Part shown: positions 18,423-27,035 of the stretch, piece by piece
Layout: every line of letters starts with the position of its first letter
Numbering within the stretch: the stretch's first letter is position 1
Assembly (NCBI GenBank): GCA_963807975.1
Contig: CAWEDV010000003.1
Location: 62,001 to 126,000, forward strand
Length of the DNA: 64,000 nucleotides
Direction: 5' to 3'
DNA from: JAACFF01 sp963807975
GTDB taxonomy: Bacteria; Chloroflexota; Anaerolineae; Promineifilales; Promineifilaceae
Program-made: the position numbers and the translations under genes
Notes under the pieces: generated by a model
What the model saw: only the letters and a program-made list of their open reading frames with translations
Databases searched by the model: none
Told to the model about the DNA's origin: nothing

Positions 18423-21400
18423 CTAGCGGCCCATGACTTGCCGCAGCGTTTCACAGGCAGGGCAACCCCCATCCGGGCGAATCATAGCATAACCCGCTTG
18501 GGGATCATCGCCCCACTGGGTGAAATCGACATTAAAGATAATCACCATGCGCGCTTTGCCGCTGTTGGCGGCCATGCTTACCGCTTGCGCGAGCCACTGA
18601 GCATGTTCGCCAACACTGGTATTACCCGCCCAAGAGAACCTGCCGGGCACACCGCCATAGTCCTCACCGGAAAGGTAGCCCAACTCGGTGAAGCAAACGG
18701 GTTTGCCAAGCGTTCCATAATACAGGTCTAGGGTTGGTTGGAAATGCCAACTGTAGTGATCATTGCCAGCAGGATGGCCCGTTGACTGGGAAGGTGGTGT
18801 TGCCCCAGCATTGAAGTGGGCGCCCATACAATCCATGTAGTTAGCCGCCCCGGCTGCTGCCATACCTGCCAGGTAAGCACTATCATCACAACCGTTGGTT
18901 CCACAGCCACCGCCAAAGTACCCGGTTGGGGCTGGTGCGCCACTGATAACCATCACGCTGGGATTGGCAGATTTAATCGCATTGTAGGCGGGTGCCAGCA
19001 TATTATTAACATAGGAAGTTGGGTCAATTTCGCCTGCAGGCCATTCAAAGTCAATATTCATCTCATTCCAGACTTCAATGGCATCCGGTCCAAGTGCAGC
19101 AACGCCGCCAAGAAATTCAGTATACCCGGCGAAGTCAATGCTGCTTGGATAGGTTGTCGCACCGGGGATGCTTAGCAGCACCTTGAAACCATTGGCATGT
19201 GCCTGCTGGATTCGTCCCGCAACTGCGCTGGGATCATCGCCAGGTCCCCATTTATGTTGGAATTTAATCCAGTTCATACCGGCATAATCCATCAATGTTG
19301 GGTTGGCGAATGTATGGCTTTGCCCACCCAATTCGAAACCGGCATTGGCAACAGGAGCGACGGCAACTGGGGCCGGGGCTGGAGCAGCGGGTTGGGCAGG
19401 TGGCGCCTCTTCCCCTTCGCTTCCGCCCGCATCAGATCCAGCAGCCGCAGGGGCTGCGGCGACCGCCGGTGGGGCAACTTCGACGACTTCCAAATCGTTG
19501 ATATTGATAGCGGAGTTGACGGTTACCAGGGTGGAAAAAATCCAAGCCTCGACGGCATCCGGGGTGACGATATTGAGCCAAGATCCATCAGAATTACGGC
19601 CGATTAAATCCAGCTCCATTCCTGGTTTTGCGCCATCAGCCAGCGTTCCATAGGTCAGCCCAGGTCCCTGACGGAGATTAGCCCCAACATTAACTACAGC
19701 ATCGGCATCACCCGTATTACCGCTGTTGACTGCCGCTGTGGCTTCAGTCATCTCTTCGACGCTCTCCTCTTCTTGCTCACTCTCCGTGGTCGTTTCTTCC
19801 TCGGCAGAAGCCCGGACCGCAACGTTCAGGGAGTCAAGGCTGGCGATTTCTTCACCCAAAGCAAAATCAGCACTGACGATATAATCCCCTTCAGCCTCGC
19901 CGACCTCCCAGGAAAAAGTTAGATCGTTTCCACTTTCACTTGCCAGCACACTGTCGTTTTCATTACGTACTGTCCAAACAATTGCCGCCCCTGTAGGTTG
20001 AGGTGCATCGGCAGAACCAAGGAAGCTATTAATAGAAGCGGCGTAGCCAGCGCCGTTGGCAATATTTCCCAATCCGCTAACGGCGACCCCGCGCAAGTTG
20101 TAATCTTTTACCTGCTGCAATCGATGGCTTAGCGAGGCCTCGCTGCCCAACCACACTTCATGGTTGGCCCCATCTTTTTGGTAGCTGTACTTGTATGTCA
20201 GGCTGTCACCATCCCATTCCAAAGGGCTCGCAGACCCTGACAAGGCGACTTCCACGGTCTCATTGGGTGGTACTTCCTCTCCGCCCTGCACAAACTGCAG
20301 TTCACCGAAGTTGGCCAAGGCGTCCTCGTTAGACATGGTCATGAAGGTCTCGCCGATACGGTCAACGGCCGTTGCACTGTTCAAGGCAGACAATTTAATA
20401 CGGTCAACCTGCCGTGCGGCCCAATCCATCAATTGTACTGCGCTGTCATCCGCATCATATTGCTTGGGATCAGATGGCAGCTGCACATAGACGACATCGG
20501 CAATCTCGCCCAAGGCGACCCAGTCTTGTCCGCCCGTGCTCCAACTGCTTCCAGAAACAACCGGGGTTCCGAGAGTGATCAAAAGCTGCTGTCCTTTATC
20601 GTGTAAAGCGCCAGCCAATTTGGCGGCAAAAGCTGTGTAGGCAGCCTTCTGCCCTTCAGGAACACCTTGATAATCAAGATTGATACCGTTGAATCCTGCT
20701 TCCGCTTTACTGACCAGACTGTTTATGTGCTCCTCTTGCACAGCCGGATCATCAAGCAATGCGGATAGAGCAGCCTGATCGGTGACCGGTCCCACATTGG
20801 TCGTCTGCAGCCACTGGTCAAAATTTCCTTCAGGTACAGATGCAGCCTCTCCGGAAAGGGAACCATCACGGCTGAGCCTCAATTCGCCCACCAGCAGCTC
20901 CGAGACTAGTGCATCAATTTCGGGTGGCAGCACTTCGCCACCCGACACTTCCGCGCCGGTGCTGGTATTCTGCGGAGCAGCTACCTGCGCCATGGACAGG
21001 GCCAAGGGCAGTTCATTCTCCATACTGACAATCTGCTGGCTGTTGGGATCGATCTGACTGGGCATAAAGAACCACTGCTGGCCATTCCAACCATAAAGAT
21101 CCAATGTCTTTAGATCGCCTGCTTCTGCCGGTAGCGGCAAAGCAACTTGACCGGATGCAGTTCCTTCTTCATGTTCAATAGCAAATACATCGCCAACCAA
21201 CGTGACCTGCTCCGGCAGCGCTGCGGCCGAATTTTCAGCCATGAATCCAGCCTGCGGAACAACAGTTATTGCCGCCTGGCCATCGCTCAAGGAAAGGGCG
21301 ACGCCATCAGCCGCGACGGATTGCTCAACAGATTCCGCACCAGTTTCAATTTCTGAAACCTCTCCCTCGTGTATTTCAGCGCTCGCTTCATCAGCTTCAT

Positions 21401-21539
21401 TTCCTGCCAATCCCAGACGCTCTCCCAAAGAAACAGGAGGTAAAAATAGCCCCACCAGTATGAGAACAACGACAATGATGATGCCGCCGATAATCAATCC
21501 TGTTGGTCGCTTCGATGTTGTTGTATCAGTTTCGTCCAT
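18423..21539 (-). CDS. Membrane-anchored GH18-like + SH3 + TIM-barrel glycosidase-like protein (paralogue 1)
   Basis: About 1,038 residues from the ATG at 21539, which has GGAGAG 5 nt upstream; an earlier ATG at 21566 lacks one. One N-terminal transmembrane helix (about 12-34) is followed by a long acidic region. Residues about 220-500 match the GH18/spore-coat type fold, but the DxxDxDxE signature reads GINLDYQG, with Gln in place of the catalytic Glu. A bacterial SH3 domain (about 612-665, NLRQGPGLTYG) follows, then a Pro/Ala linker, then a C-terminal clan-A barrel with EVWNEMNIDFEW (about 823) and CFTELGYLSGE (about 949). It probably binds and cleaves envelope or environmental glycan. First gene of the paralogue array. 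Confidence 0.82.
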   Translation of the reverse strand: MDETDTTTSKRPTGLIIGGIIIVVVLILVGLFLPPVSLGERLGLAGNEADEASAEIHEGEVSEIETGAESVEQSVAADGVALSLSDGQAAITVVPQAGFMAENSAAALPEQVTLVGDVFAIEHEEGTASGQVALPLPAEAGDLKTLDLYGWNGQQWFFMPSQIDPNSQQIVSMENELPLALSMAQVAAPQNTSTGAEVSGGEVLPPEIDALVSELLVGELRLSRDGSLSGEAASVPEGNFDQWLQTTNVGPVTDQAALSALLDDPAVQEEHINSLVSKAEAGFNGINLDYQGVPEGQKAAYTAFAAKLAGALHDKGQQLLITLGTPVVSGSSWSTGGQDWVALGEIADVVYVQLPSDPKQYDADDSAVQLMDWAARQVDRIKLSALNSATAVDRIGETFMTMSNEDALANFGELQFVQGGEEVPPNETVEVALSGSASPLEWDGDSLTYKYSYQKDGANHEVWLGSEASLSHRLQQVKDYNLRGVAVSGLGNIANGAGYAASINSFLGSADAPQPTGAAIVWTVRNENDSVLASESGNDLTFSWEVGEAEGDYIVSADFALGEEIASLDSLNVAVRASAEEETTTESEQEEESVEEMTEATAAVNSGNTGDADAVVNVGANLRQGPGLTYGTLADGAKPGMELDLIGRNSDGSWLNIVTPDAVEAWIFSTLVTVNSAININDLEVVEVAPPAVAAAPAAAGSDAGGSEGEEAPPAQPAAPAPAPVAVAPVANAGFELGGQSHTFANPTLMDYAGMNWIKFQHKWGPGDDPSAVAGRIQQAHANGFKVLLSIPGATTYPSSIDFAGYTEFLGGVAALGPDAIEVWNEMNIDFEWPAGEIDPTSYVNNMLAPAYNAIKSANPSVMVISGAPAPTGYFGGGCGTNGCDDSAYLAGMAAAGAANYMDCMGAHFNAGATPPSQSTGHPAGNDHYSWHFQPTLDLYYGTLGKPVCFTELGYLSGEDYGGVPGRFSWAGNTSVGEHAQWLAQAVSMAANSGKARMVIIFNVDFTQWGDDPQAGYAMIRPDGGCPACETLRQVMGR

Positions 21540-21606
21540 ATTCTCTCCGAGGAAACATACCCTCATGTGGATAATTGATGCGCATCACAGTAAAGTCACA
21601 TAACAC

Positions 21607-21631
21607 AAAAAAGCGGCCATGAGAGAGCCGC
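21607..21631 (-). terminator. Probable intrinsic terminator downstream of the DUF3179 gene
   Basis: A 5-bp GC stem (GCGGC/GCCGC) with a 9-nt loop is followed by six T on the minus strand, 150 nt past the DUF3179 stop. The stem is short but GC-only and correctly oriented. Confidence 0.5.
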
Positions 21632-21778
21632 CACCAATTTGCTATTTGAATGTCGAGGATTCTAGCACAAGGGAAATTCTGCTGACAAGCTGAAAACAGG
21701 GTGAGAGGATTATTGGAGGGGGTTCATTGATGAAACGTTAATTTTGACTAAGGATCCATTTAGGTCCGCCCAGCTCGT

Positions 21779-22909
21779 TCACCCAGGTGTATAAACCAAC
21801 GTATCAGGATGAAAATCAACCCATCCGAACCAGAAAACGATCGTGCTCTTAACCCTTTCTAGCTGTTTTCCAAGCAATGGCCCTTCTAAGGCCTGCCCCG
21901 AGAAAGCGTCCCAAACGGTACCGGTCTCTTCGTCCTTAACAGTCATTTGGTCAGAATTCTGAGTGAATGTCAACAGTTGACCATCTACATTGCGATCGTA
22001 GACAAGGCCCGTCCCGCGTTGGCGGTCGAAGACTACGAGAAGATCATGTCCATTGAGCGCATCGTTGATGACCGGCTCCTCGTTCAAGGCGCTGAACGGA
22101 TAAGCGACTGCGTCATCTTCAAGCTCAACGCCAACGACAAATTCTTTGGTGTACAGACGCTCGTCATCATTGGTCTTGCCAATCACGCCCGCTCGATCTG
22201 AAGCATAATATCCTTCATAGGAATCGCGCCCACCTCGGCGCCCACCTTTATCAAGAGCAATCGTTTCCGGGTGTAATTCCTTCCACTGCTCCCAACTCAT
22301 CATCCATGAAGGCAAGAACTCCAATTTTGTGCCCGCCATTGTGCCTGCCACCGACTCGCCCAGCAATTGGCTCCAATAACTCTCTGTCTGGCGATCGTAC
22401 ATAACCAAAACATTTCGAATCAGCTTGCCGGAAACGCCAAAGGTAAACTCTTCACCTTCAATTTCGCGAGCATACACGATGCCCGTAAAGCAAAGCGGTC
22501 ACCAGGTGACGGCGATTTTTTCGCCGCCCACCGTATCATTAACGATTTCTCGATTGCTCAAATAAGGAATTGAATAGGCACGTGCATCCCCATCAAAATC
22601 AACCCCAATAACCAACTCATCGGGATCATAAAAATCATCCGCCTCTGCCGCTGATAAAAACTGCGGGTCATCCACAGCCGGAATGGCATCACGGGGCAGC
22701 AAGGTGACGATCTCCAGGTCGGTATATTTGTCAGCCGGTATGCGCGTTGGACTTTGACCGGCTGCTTCCTGCGTATCACTCTCCGGAGAATCCTGCAGTT
22801 TTGGCGTCGGCAGGGGTTCAGCCCCACCGGCTGTGGTACAAGCTGCAAGCACCAAGGCCAACAGCAAAAACGGTCCACTTTTACAAAACAAGCTCTGGCA
22901 ATTGAACAT
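21779..22909 (-). CDS. DUF3179 lipoprotein with in-frame TGA (putative selenocysteine)
   Basis: Two open segments, 22909-22499 and about 22498-21779, share one frame and together give a normal-length DUF3179 protein (376 codons). Codon 137 (22501-22499) is TGA. The residues around it read IAVTW-(TGA)-PLCFTGIV, while the family has a Cys-Pro-Leu-Cys motif at this place, so TGA stands for Cys and gives UPLC. A bacterial-type SECIS hairpin follows at 22467-22485. The second half (FTFGVSGKLIRN, MYDRQTESYWSQL) is fully conserved, which argues against decay. The N-terminus has a lipobox (ALVLAAC), so the protein would act outside the membrane; AAGGA precedes the ATG. DUF3179 function is not known; a redox or metal role through the U/CxxC motif is inferred. 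Alternatives are a nonsense mutation or a sequencing error. Confidence 0.78.
22467..22485 (-). promoter_or_regulatory. Candidate bacterial SECIS hairpin
   Basis: Thirteen nt after the in-frame TGA, the mRNA can fold CGGGCAU-CGUGU-AUGCUCG: seven pairs including one G-U, and a 5-nt loop. The loop starts 20 nt after the UGA and has G as its second base. Known bacterial SECIS elements have a short apical loop with an early G roughly 16-37 nt after UGA. The hairpin lies inside the coding sequence, as required in bacteria. Confidence 0.65.
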
Positions 22910-22976
22910 TATAATCCTTCTCGCGCTGCTAATTAATAGGGCAATTATAGAGGATGTGAGGGGATATTCTGTAATC

Positions 22977-23004
22977 TTGACACCGAAACCGCCGTTGCTA
23001 TACT
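22977..23004 (+). promoter_or_regulatory. Sigma-70-type promoter for the SCP2 gene
   Basis: TTGACA at 22977-22982 and TATACT at 22999-23004 with a 16-nt spacer, about 70 nt before the SCP2 start. Confidence 0.7.
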
Positions 23005-23078
23005 TCCTCTAACATGAGCTAGGCGTTACCCTTTGCCAAGGCAAACGTATTTTTACTTCAGTAAGGAGATCCTCAAAG

Positions 23079-23399
23079 ATGGCAGATTTGAATGCAATAT
23101 TCGCAAGCTTGGGTCAGAATTTTGATTCGAGCAAAGCAGGTGACTTGAACTTATCCGTCGCTTTTGATTTAAGCGGTGATGGTGGTGGGCAGTATTATGC
23201 CAAGATTGCCGATGGCAAAATTGATACCGGTCAGGGCGCCGTTGATAATCCGGATGCAACCTTATCCATGGATGCCGATGAATTCGCGGCGATGTCCAGT
23301 GGAGATTTGAATCCTATGATGGCCTTTATGTCCGGGAAAATTAAAGTGGACGGCGATTTGAACGCTGTGATGAAATTCCAATCCTTGGTCGGGCTCTAA
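23079..23399 (+). CDS. SCP2 sterol-binding domain protein
   Basis: A 106-residue single-domain protein of the SCP2 (sterol carrier) family. Features are the central LSVAFDLSGDGGGQYYAKI strand pair, the PDATLSMDADEFAAM segment and the closing GKIKVDGDLNAVMKFQSL helix, all typical. These small proteins form a hydrophobic pocket for lipids or fatty acyl groups; the ligand here is unknown. No signal peptide, so cytoplasmic. It has its own promoter, a strong AAGGAGATC ribosome site and a terminator, and therefore forms a one-gene unit. Confidence 0.92.
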   Translation: MADLNAIFASLGQNFDSSKAGDLNLSVAFDLSGDGGGQYYAKIADGKIDTGQGAVDNPDATLSMDADEFAAMSSGDLNPMMAFMSGKIKVDGDLNAVMKFQSLVGL

Positions 23400-23435
23400 G
23401 CAAAAGCGGCAAACACGCCAATCAATCGAAATTAA

Positions 23436-23476
23436 AACAGCCTGTGGATTATAAGGTCCACCGGCTGTTTTTTTTT
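23436..23476. terminator. Intrinsic terminator, probably bidirectional
   Basis: A 13-bp stem with one mismatch (23436-23448 with 23457-23469) is followed by a run of T on the plus strand. On the minus strand the tail is TTTT then AATTT, so it can also serve the convergent amidohydrolase gene. Confidence 0.9.
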
Positions 23477-23478
23477 AC

Positions 23479-25467
23479 TTACGGCTGCTCAGCAACTATA
23501 TGCGGGTAGTCCCGTGGTTCAGCCATTTGTGGGTCAACCCCAAAGAGAGCCAGCAGCTCCGCAATCAAGCCCGCTTTGCGTTTCGCATCACTGCGCGACC
23601 AGGTACGCGATTTGATCTCCAAGAAATAGCCAGGCATCTCCGGCTTTAGGATGCGGTCGAGGTTGACAGCAAAGTCGGTGCTCTTGTAAACAATGCGCCA
23701 GCGCAGCCGGTCCTTATTGACAAATACTTCAGCAGTGGGCTCGAAATATTCTTGATAGAAACGCAAACTACGGTCAGCCGCAGCTAGAAAACGGGAGCGG
23801 GACAACATAACTGTATTGTCGAATCCTTCCCGTTCCTCCTCGCCTATTAAGGTCAGGCGCGAACGAACCTGGCTTACCTCTCCATCAGGCGTAATGAACT
23901 CATCCTCTCGATAGCGTAATCGGGCAACATCCGGATCCGCCTTGGAAAAATAAAAATAGTGGTCAAACTGTCGATAATGCGAGTATTTTTCGATACTTAA
24001 CTGCCCGCCCTCCAGCATGGAAATAATGGATGTATTGTCTTCTATAGGTACTTTGACTTGCATCTCAAAACTCTCTTGGCGTTCTACACCGGCAAGGAGC
24101 ACCAACTTGTTATAAGGACTGGACTCCCTTTCGACGACAAATGCGTCGATTTCAGCCGCCACAACAACGGCTTCCTTTTTCGTCTTATCTTCATCCACGG
24201 TCAGCAAAGTCCGGTCACGCAGGAGCCATCTCCCATCACAAAGCACATGCAAAACATCAGGAGCCTTGGCCGCATAGATCAAGCGCGAGTAAACAGCTTC
24301 TGGATTGTTATGGAATTGGGGCTGATTGTGGACCCCATCAACTTCGACAATGGCAATGTCAGCCCTTTTCCCAGGCTCTAAACTGCCGGTGATATCGGCC
24401 ATATGCAGTGCTTTGGCTCCACCAATCGTAGCCAATTCCAGAGCCTTACGCGCCGGTAGAACGGTAGGATCACTGCTGGCAGTTTTTGCCAAGAGTGCAG
24501 CCAGCCGTGTCTCTTCGAACATATCCAAATCATTGTTGCTGGCCGGGCCATCAGTGCCCACGCCAACATTAAGATCCATTGCTATCATTTCGCCAACTGG
24601 TGCAATGCCGCTTGCCAACTTCAAATTACTTGTTGGGCAGTGAGCAACGCCGGCTCCCGCCTTCTCAAGCTGGAACATCTCAGCACTGTCCACGTGGACG
24701 CAGTGGGCTGCCAGAAGCTTCGTGTCAAGAATGCCATGTTGTTCTATCCAGGGCACAACAGACATATGATTATCCTTGCGGCTGTTTTCCACTTCTAGCG
24801 CGGTTTCGCTAACATGAGTGTGCAGGGGCACATCAAAAGCCATCGCCAGATCGGTACAGGCGCGCAGCAGTTCGGGAGTAGCGGTATACCAAGCATGCGG
24901 GGCAACCGCCGGCTGGATGAGTGGGTGCCCATTCCATTTCTCAATAAAGCGCCGGCAGCGAATGAGCCCTTCCTCGTAAGTGCTGGCATCAGGTGCTGGG
25001 AAAATGAGAATCGTCTGTCCGAGAAGCGCGCGCATGCCCATTTTTTCAGTTTCGGCGGCAATCTCCTCCTCGAAGTAGTACATGTCGGCAAATGATGTGA
25101 TCCCCGAACGAATCATCTCTGCACAAGCGAGACGCGTCCCCAAACGCACAAATTCTGGGGTCACAAATTCTCTCTCCAAAGGCATCAGATATCCCAGCCA
25201 GACATCGAGACGAAGATCGTCATTTAAGCCACGAAACAAGGTCATGGGGATATGGGTATGGGCATTAACCAAGCCGGGGATAATCACCTTTCCGCTGCAG
25301 TCGACAGTTTCAGCCGCTTCATACCTGGCAAGTATGTCAACACGGTCCCCCACAGCGAGTATATTGTTGTCGCCAATGGCGATGGCGCCATCGGTAATTA
25401 CTTCAAAGCTACCATTCATGGTCACTACTGTGCCACCTGAGATTATTTTGTCTGCTGTAATGGACAT
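23479..25467 (-). CDS. Amidohydrolase (MtaD/SsnA-type deaminase) fused to a CYTH domain
   Basis: About 662 residues from the ATG at 25467, which has GGGAGG 8 nt upstream; an earlier ATG at 25542 does not. Residues 1-455 are an amidohydrolase closest to methylthioadenosine/S-adenosylhomocysteine deaminases: the metal site has VNAHTHIPM (His70, His72), HTHVSETALEVE, AAHCVHVD and VGTDGPASNNDLD. Residues about 465-655 match the CYTH (CyaB/thiamine triphosphatase) tunnel fold: RLRYRED, RSRLTLIGE, RLRWRIVYK and YFLEIKSRTWSRSD. The opening ExExK of CYTH is altered to EMQVK. Deamination of a purine-derived nucleoside is likely. The CYTH part normally acts on triphosphate substrates; its role here is unknown. 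Divergent from the nucleoside phosphorylase, which fits a nucleoside salvage context. Confidence 0.85.
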   Translation of the reverse strand: MSITADKIISGGTVVTMNGSFEVITDGAIAIGDNNILAVGDRVDILARYEAAETVDCSGKVIIPGLVNAHTHIPMTLFRGLNDDLRLDVWLGYLMPLEREFVTPEFVRLGTRLACAEMIRSGITSFADMYYFEEEIAAETEKMGMRALLGQTILIFPAPDASTYEEGLIRCRRFIEKWNGHPLIQPAVAPHAWYTATPELLRACTDLAMAFDVPLHTHVSETALEVENSRKDNHMSVVPWIEQHGILDTKLLAAHCVHVDSAEMFQLEKAGAGVAHCPTSNLKLASGIAPVGEMIAMDLNVGVGTDGPASNNDLDMFEETRLAALLAKTASSDPTVLPARKALELATIGGAKALHMADITGSLEPGKRADIAIVEVDGVHNQPQFHNNPEAVYSRLIYAAKAPDVLHVLCDGRWLLRDRTLLTVDEDKTKKEAVVVAAEIDAFVVERESSPYNKLVLLAGVERQESFEMQVKVPIEDNTSIISMLEGGQLSIEKYSHYRQFDHYFYFSKADPDVARLRYREDEFITPDGEVSQVRSRLTLIGEEEREGFDNTVMLSRSRFLAAADRSLRFYQEYFEPTAEVFVNKDRLRWRIVYKSTDFAVNLDRILKPEMPGYFLEIKSRTWSRSDAKRKAGLIAELLALFGVDPQMAEPRDYPHIVAEQP

Positions 25468-25540
25468 AGATTCGCCTCCCGTCGCTTGGAAATAAGGAAA
25501 CCGACTGTTCACAACAATATGCAAGCCGGATTGTTCAGGC

Positions 25541-25570
25541 ATTATACCGATTCCTGATATAATGTAACAA
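25541..25570 (-). promoter_or_regulatory. Promoter for the amidohydrolase-CYTH gene
   Basis: On the minus strand TTGTTA (25570-25565) and TATAAT (25546-25541) are spaced by 18 nt, about 75 nt before the chosen ATG. It overlaps the divergent promoter of the phosphorylase gene. Confidence 0.55.
25555..25563 (+). promoter_or_regulatory. Extended -10 promoter for the pyrimidine-nucleoside phosphorylase gene
   Basis: TGATATAAT, an extended -10 box, about 80 nt upstream of the ATG at 25642. No good -35 is visible. It lies face to face with the minus-strand promoter, so the two may compete. Confidence 0.5.
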
Positions 25571-25641
25571 CTACTAAAATATCCAATACTTATGGTTTTA
25601 ACTTCTTCTAGTTGGCGCTATACAGGAACAGGGTGCTCCCC

Positions 25642-26946
25642 ATGCAGATGATTGACCTTATTGAGAAAAAACGGGACGGTGTAGAGTTGAGCACGGAAGA
25701 GATCAACTTTTTCATTGAAAAATATACAGCCGACGAAATACCGGACTATCAGGCAGCTGCGCTCCTGATGGCTATTTATATTCGCGGTATGAACCGTCAT
25801 GAAACCGTGGTTCTTACCAAGGCCATCGCCCAATCGGGCGATCAGCTTGATTTGCATGACATTGCCCCATTCGTCGTCGATAAACATTCTTCAGGCGGAG
25901 TAGGCGACAAAACAACTTTGGTCGTCCAACCATTGGTCGCAGCTTGCGGCGTGCCGGTCGGCAAAATGAGTGGACGAGGGCTGGGTTCCAGCGGTGGCAC
26001 GTTGGATAAAATGGAATCATTCTCGGGATGGACATTCCGCATGCCGCTGGAGCAGTTCAAGACACAGTTGGCTGATATCGGACTGGTTCTAGCCGGCCAA
26101 TCGGTCGCCCTGGCGCCCGCCGACGGCAAGCTCTACGCTCTGCGTGACGTCACCGGAACCGTGGCCAATAAATCACTCATTGCCGCTTCCATTATGTCCA
26201 AAAAACTCGCTGCCGGCGCCGACGCCATTGTCCTTGACGTAAAAATGGGCAACGGAGCTTTTGTGAAGTCAGAAGATGAAGCCCAGGAGTTAGCACGCAG
26301 CATGGTGGATATCGGCCGTGATGCGGGACGGCAGACGGTGGCCATCATTTCCGATATGAACCAGCCGCTTGGGCATGCTATTGGCAACGCCTTGGAGGTC
26401 AAGGAGGCTATGGCTACCCTACGTGGTGAGGGACCGCCCGATTTTTGGTCCCACTGTCTTCAGGTCGCCGGCTATATGCTTCTGTTGGCAGGCAAGGCAG
26501 ATACTTTGGAAGGAGCGCAGCAGCTGGCCATAAATGCACGCGACGATGGGCGAGCCCTACAAAAGTTCCGCGACATGGTTATAGCCCAAGGGGGTGATGC
26601 CGCCCAAGTTGACAATCCTGAATTATTGCCACAAGCACAATTCATCGAACCCATCAACGTACCTCAAGGTGGAACCATCGCAGCAATGGACACAGCCGAA
26701 ATTGGCTGGGCTTCTGTAGGTTTAGGCTGTGGTCGCTTTGTAAAAAGTGACCAGATCGATCACGGCGTCGGCTTAATTCTGACTGTCAAGGTAGGCGATC
26801 AGGTTGAAGATGGAGCAACCATCGGCACCATCCATGCCAATGACCGTGACAAACTAGTTCAAGCCCGCGAAGAAGTTTTGGCGGCTATTACAATTGGCGG
26901 GACGGCAGTAGAGCGCCTACCCCATTTCTACGGCGTCGTACAATAG
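25642..26946 (+). CDS. Pyrimidine-nucleoside (thymidine) phosphorylase
   Basis: About 434 residues of the DeoA/Pdp family, which cleaves thymidine or uridine with phosphate to base and (deoxy)ribose-1-phosphate. The start MQMIDLIEKKRDGVELS matches family openings, so the ATG at 25642 is preferred over a TTG at 25612. The signature is KMSGRGLGSSGGTLDKMES (about 104-122), with the phosphate loop KHSSGGVGDKTT just before. The all-alpha N-terminal lobe and the C-terminal alpha/beta domain are complete. Divergent from the amidohydrolase-CYTH deaminase; both fit nucleoside salvage. Choosing between deoA and pdp is not safe from sequence alone. Confidence 0.93.
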   Translation: MQMIDLIEKKRDGVELSTEEINFFIEKYTADEIPDYQAAALLMAIYIRGMNRHETVVLTKAIAQSGDQLDLHDIAPFVVDKHSSGGVGDKTTLVVQPLVAACGVPVGKMSGRGLGSSGGTLDKMESFSGWTFRMPLEQFKTQLADIGLVLAGQSVALAPADGKLYALRDVTGTVANKSLIAASIMSKKLAAGADAIVLDVKMGNGAFVKSEDEAQELARSMVDIGRDAGRQTVAIISDMNQPLGHAIGNALEVKEAMATLRGEGPPDFWSHCLQVAGYMLLLAGKADTLEGAQQLAINARDDGRALQKFRDMVIAQGGDAAQVDNPELLPQAQFIEPINVPQGGTIAAMDTAEIGWASVGLGCGRFVKSDQIDHGVGLILTVKVGDQVEDGATIGTIHANDRDKLVQAREEVLAAITIGGTAVERLPHFYGVVQ

Positions 26947-27035
26947 GCGCGCTTGCCGGCAAACTGAACACGTTTGTTTACCATTCAACAGTGCGGCGTG
27001 AAAGAACACTCGCTTAAAGTAGAGGAGCTTCATTT

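Noticed and set aside
21779..22909. Reading the in-frame TGA as a genome-wide code change (UGA as Trp or Gly)
   Set aside because: Other genes here end in TGA normally, for example rnz at 13245 and this gene itself at 21779, so UGA is a working stop.
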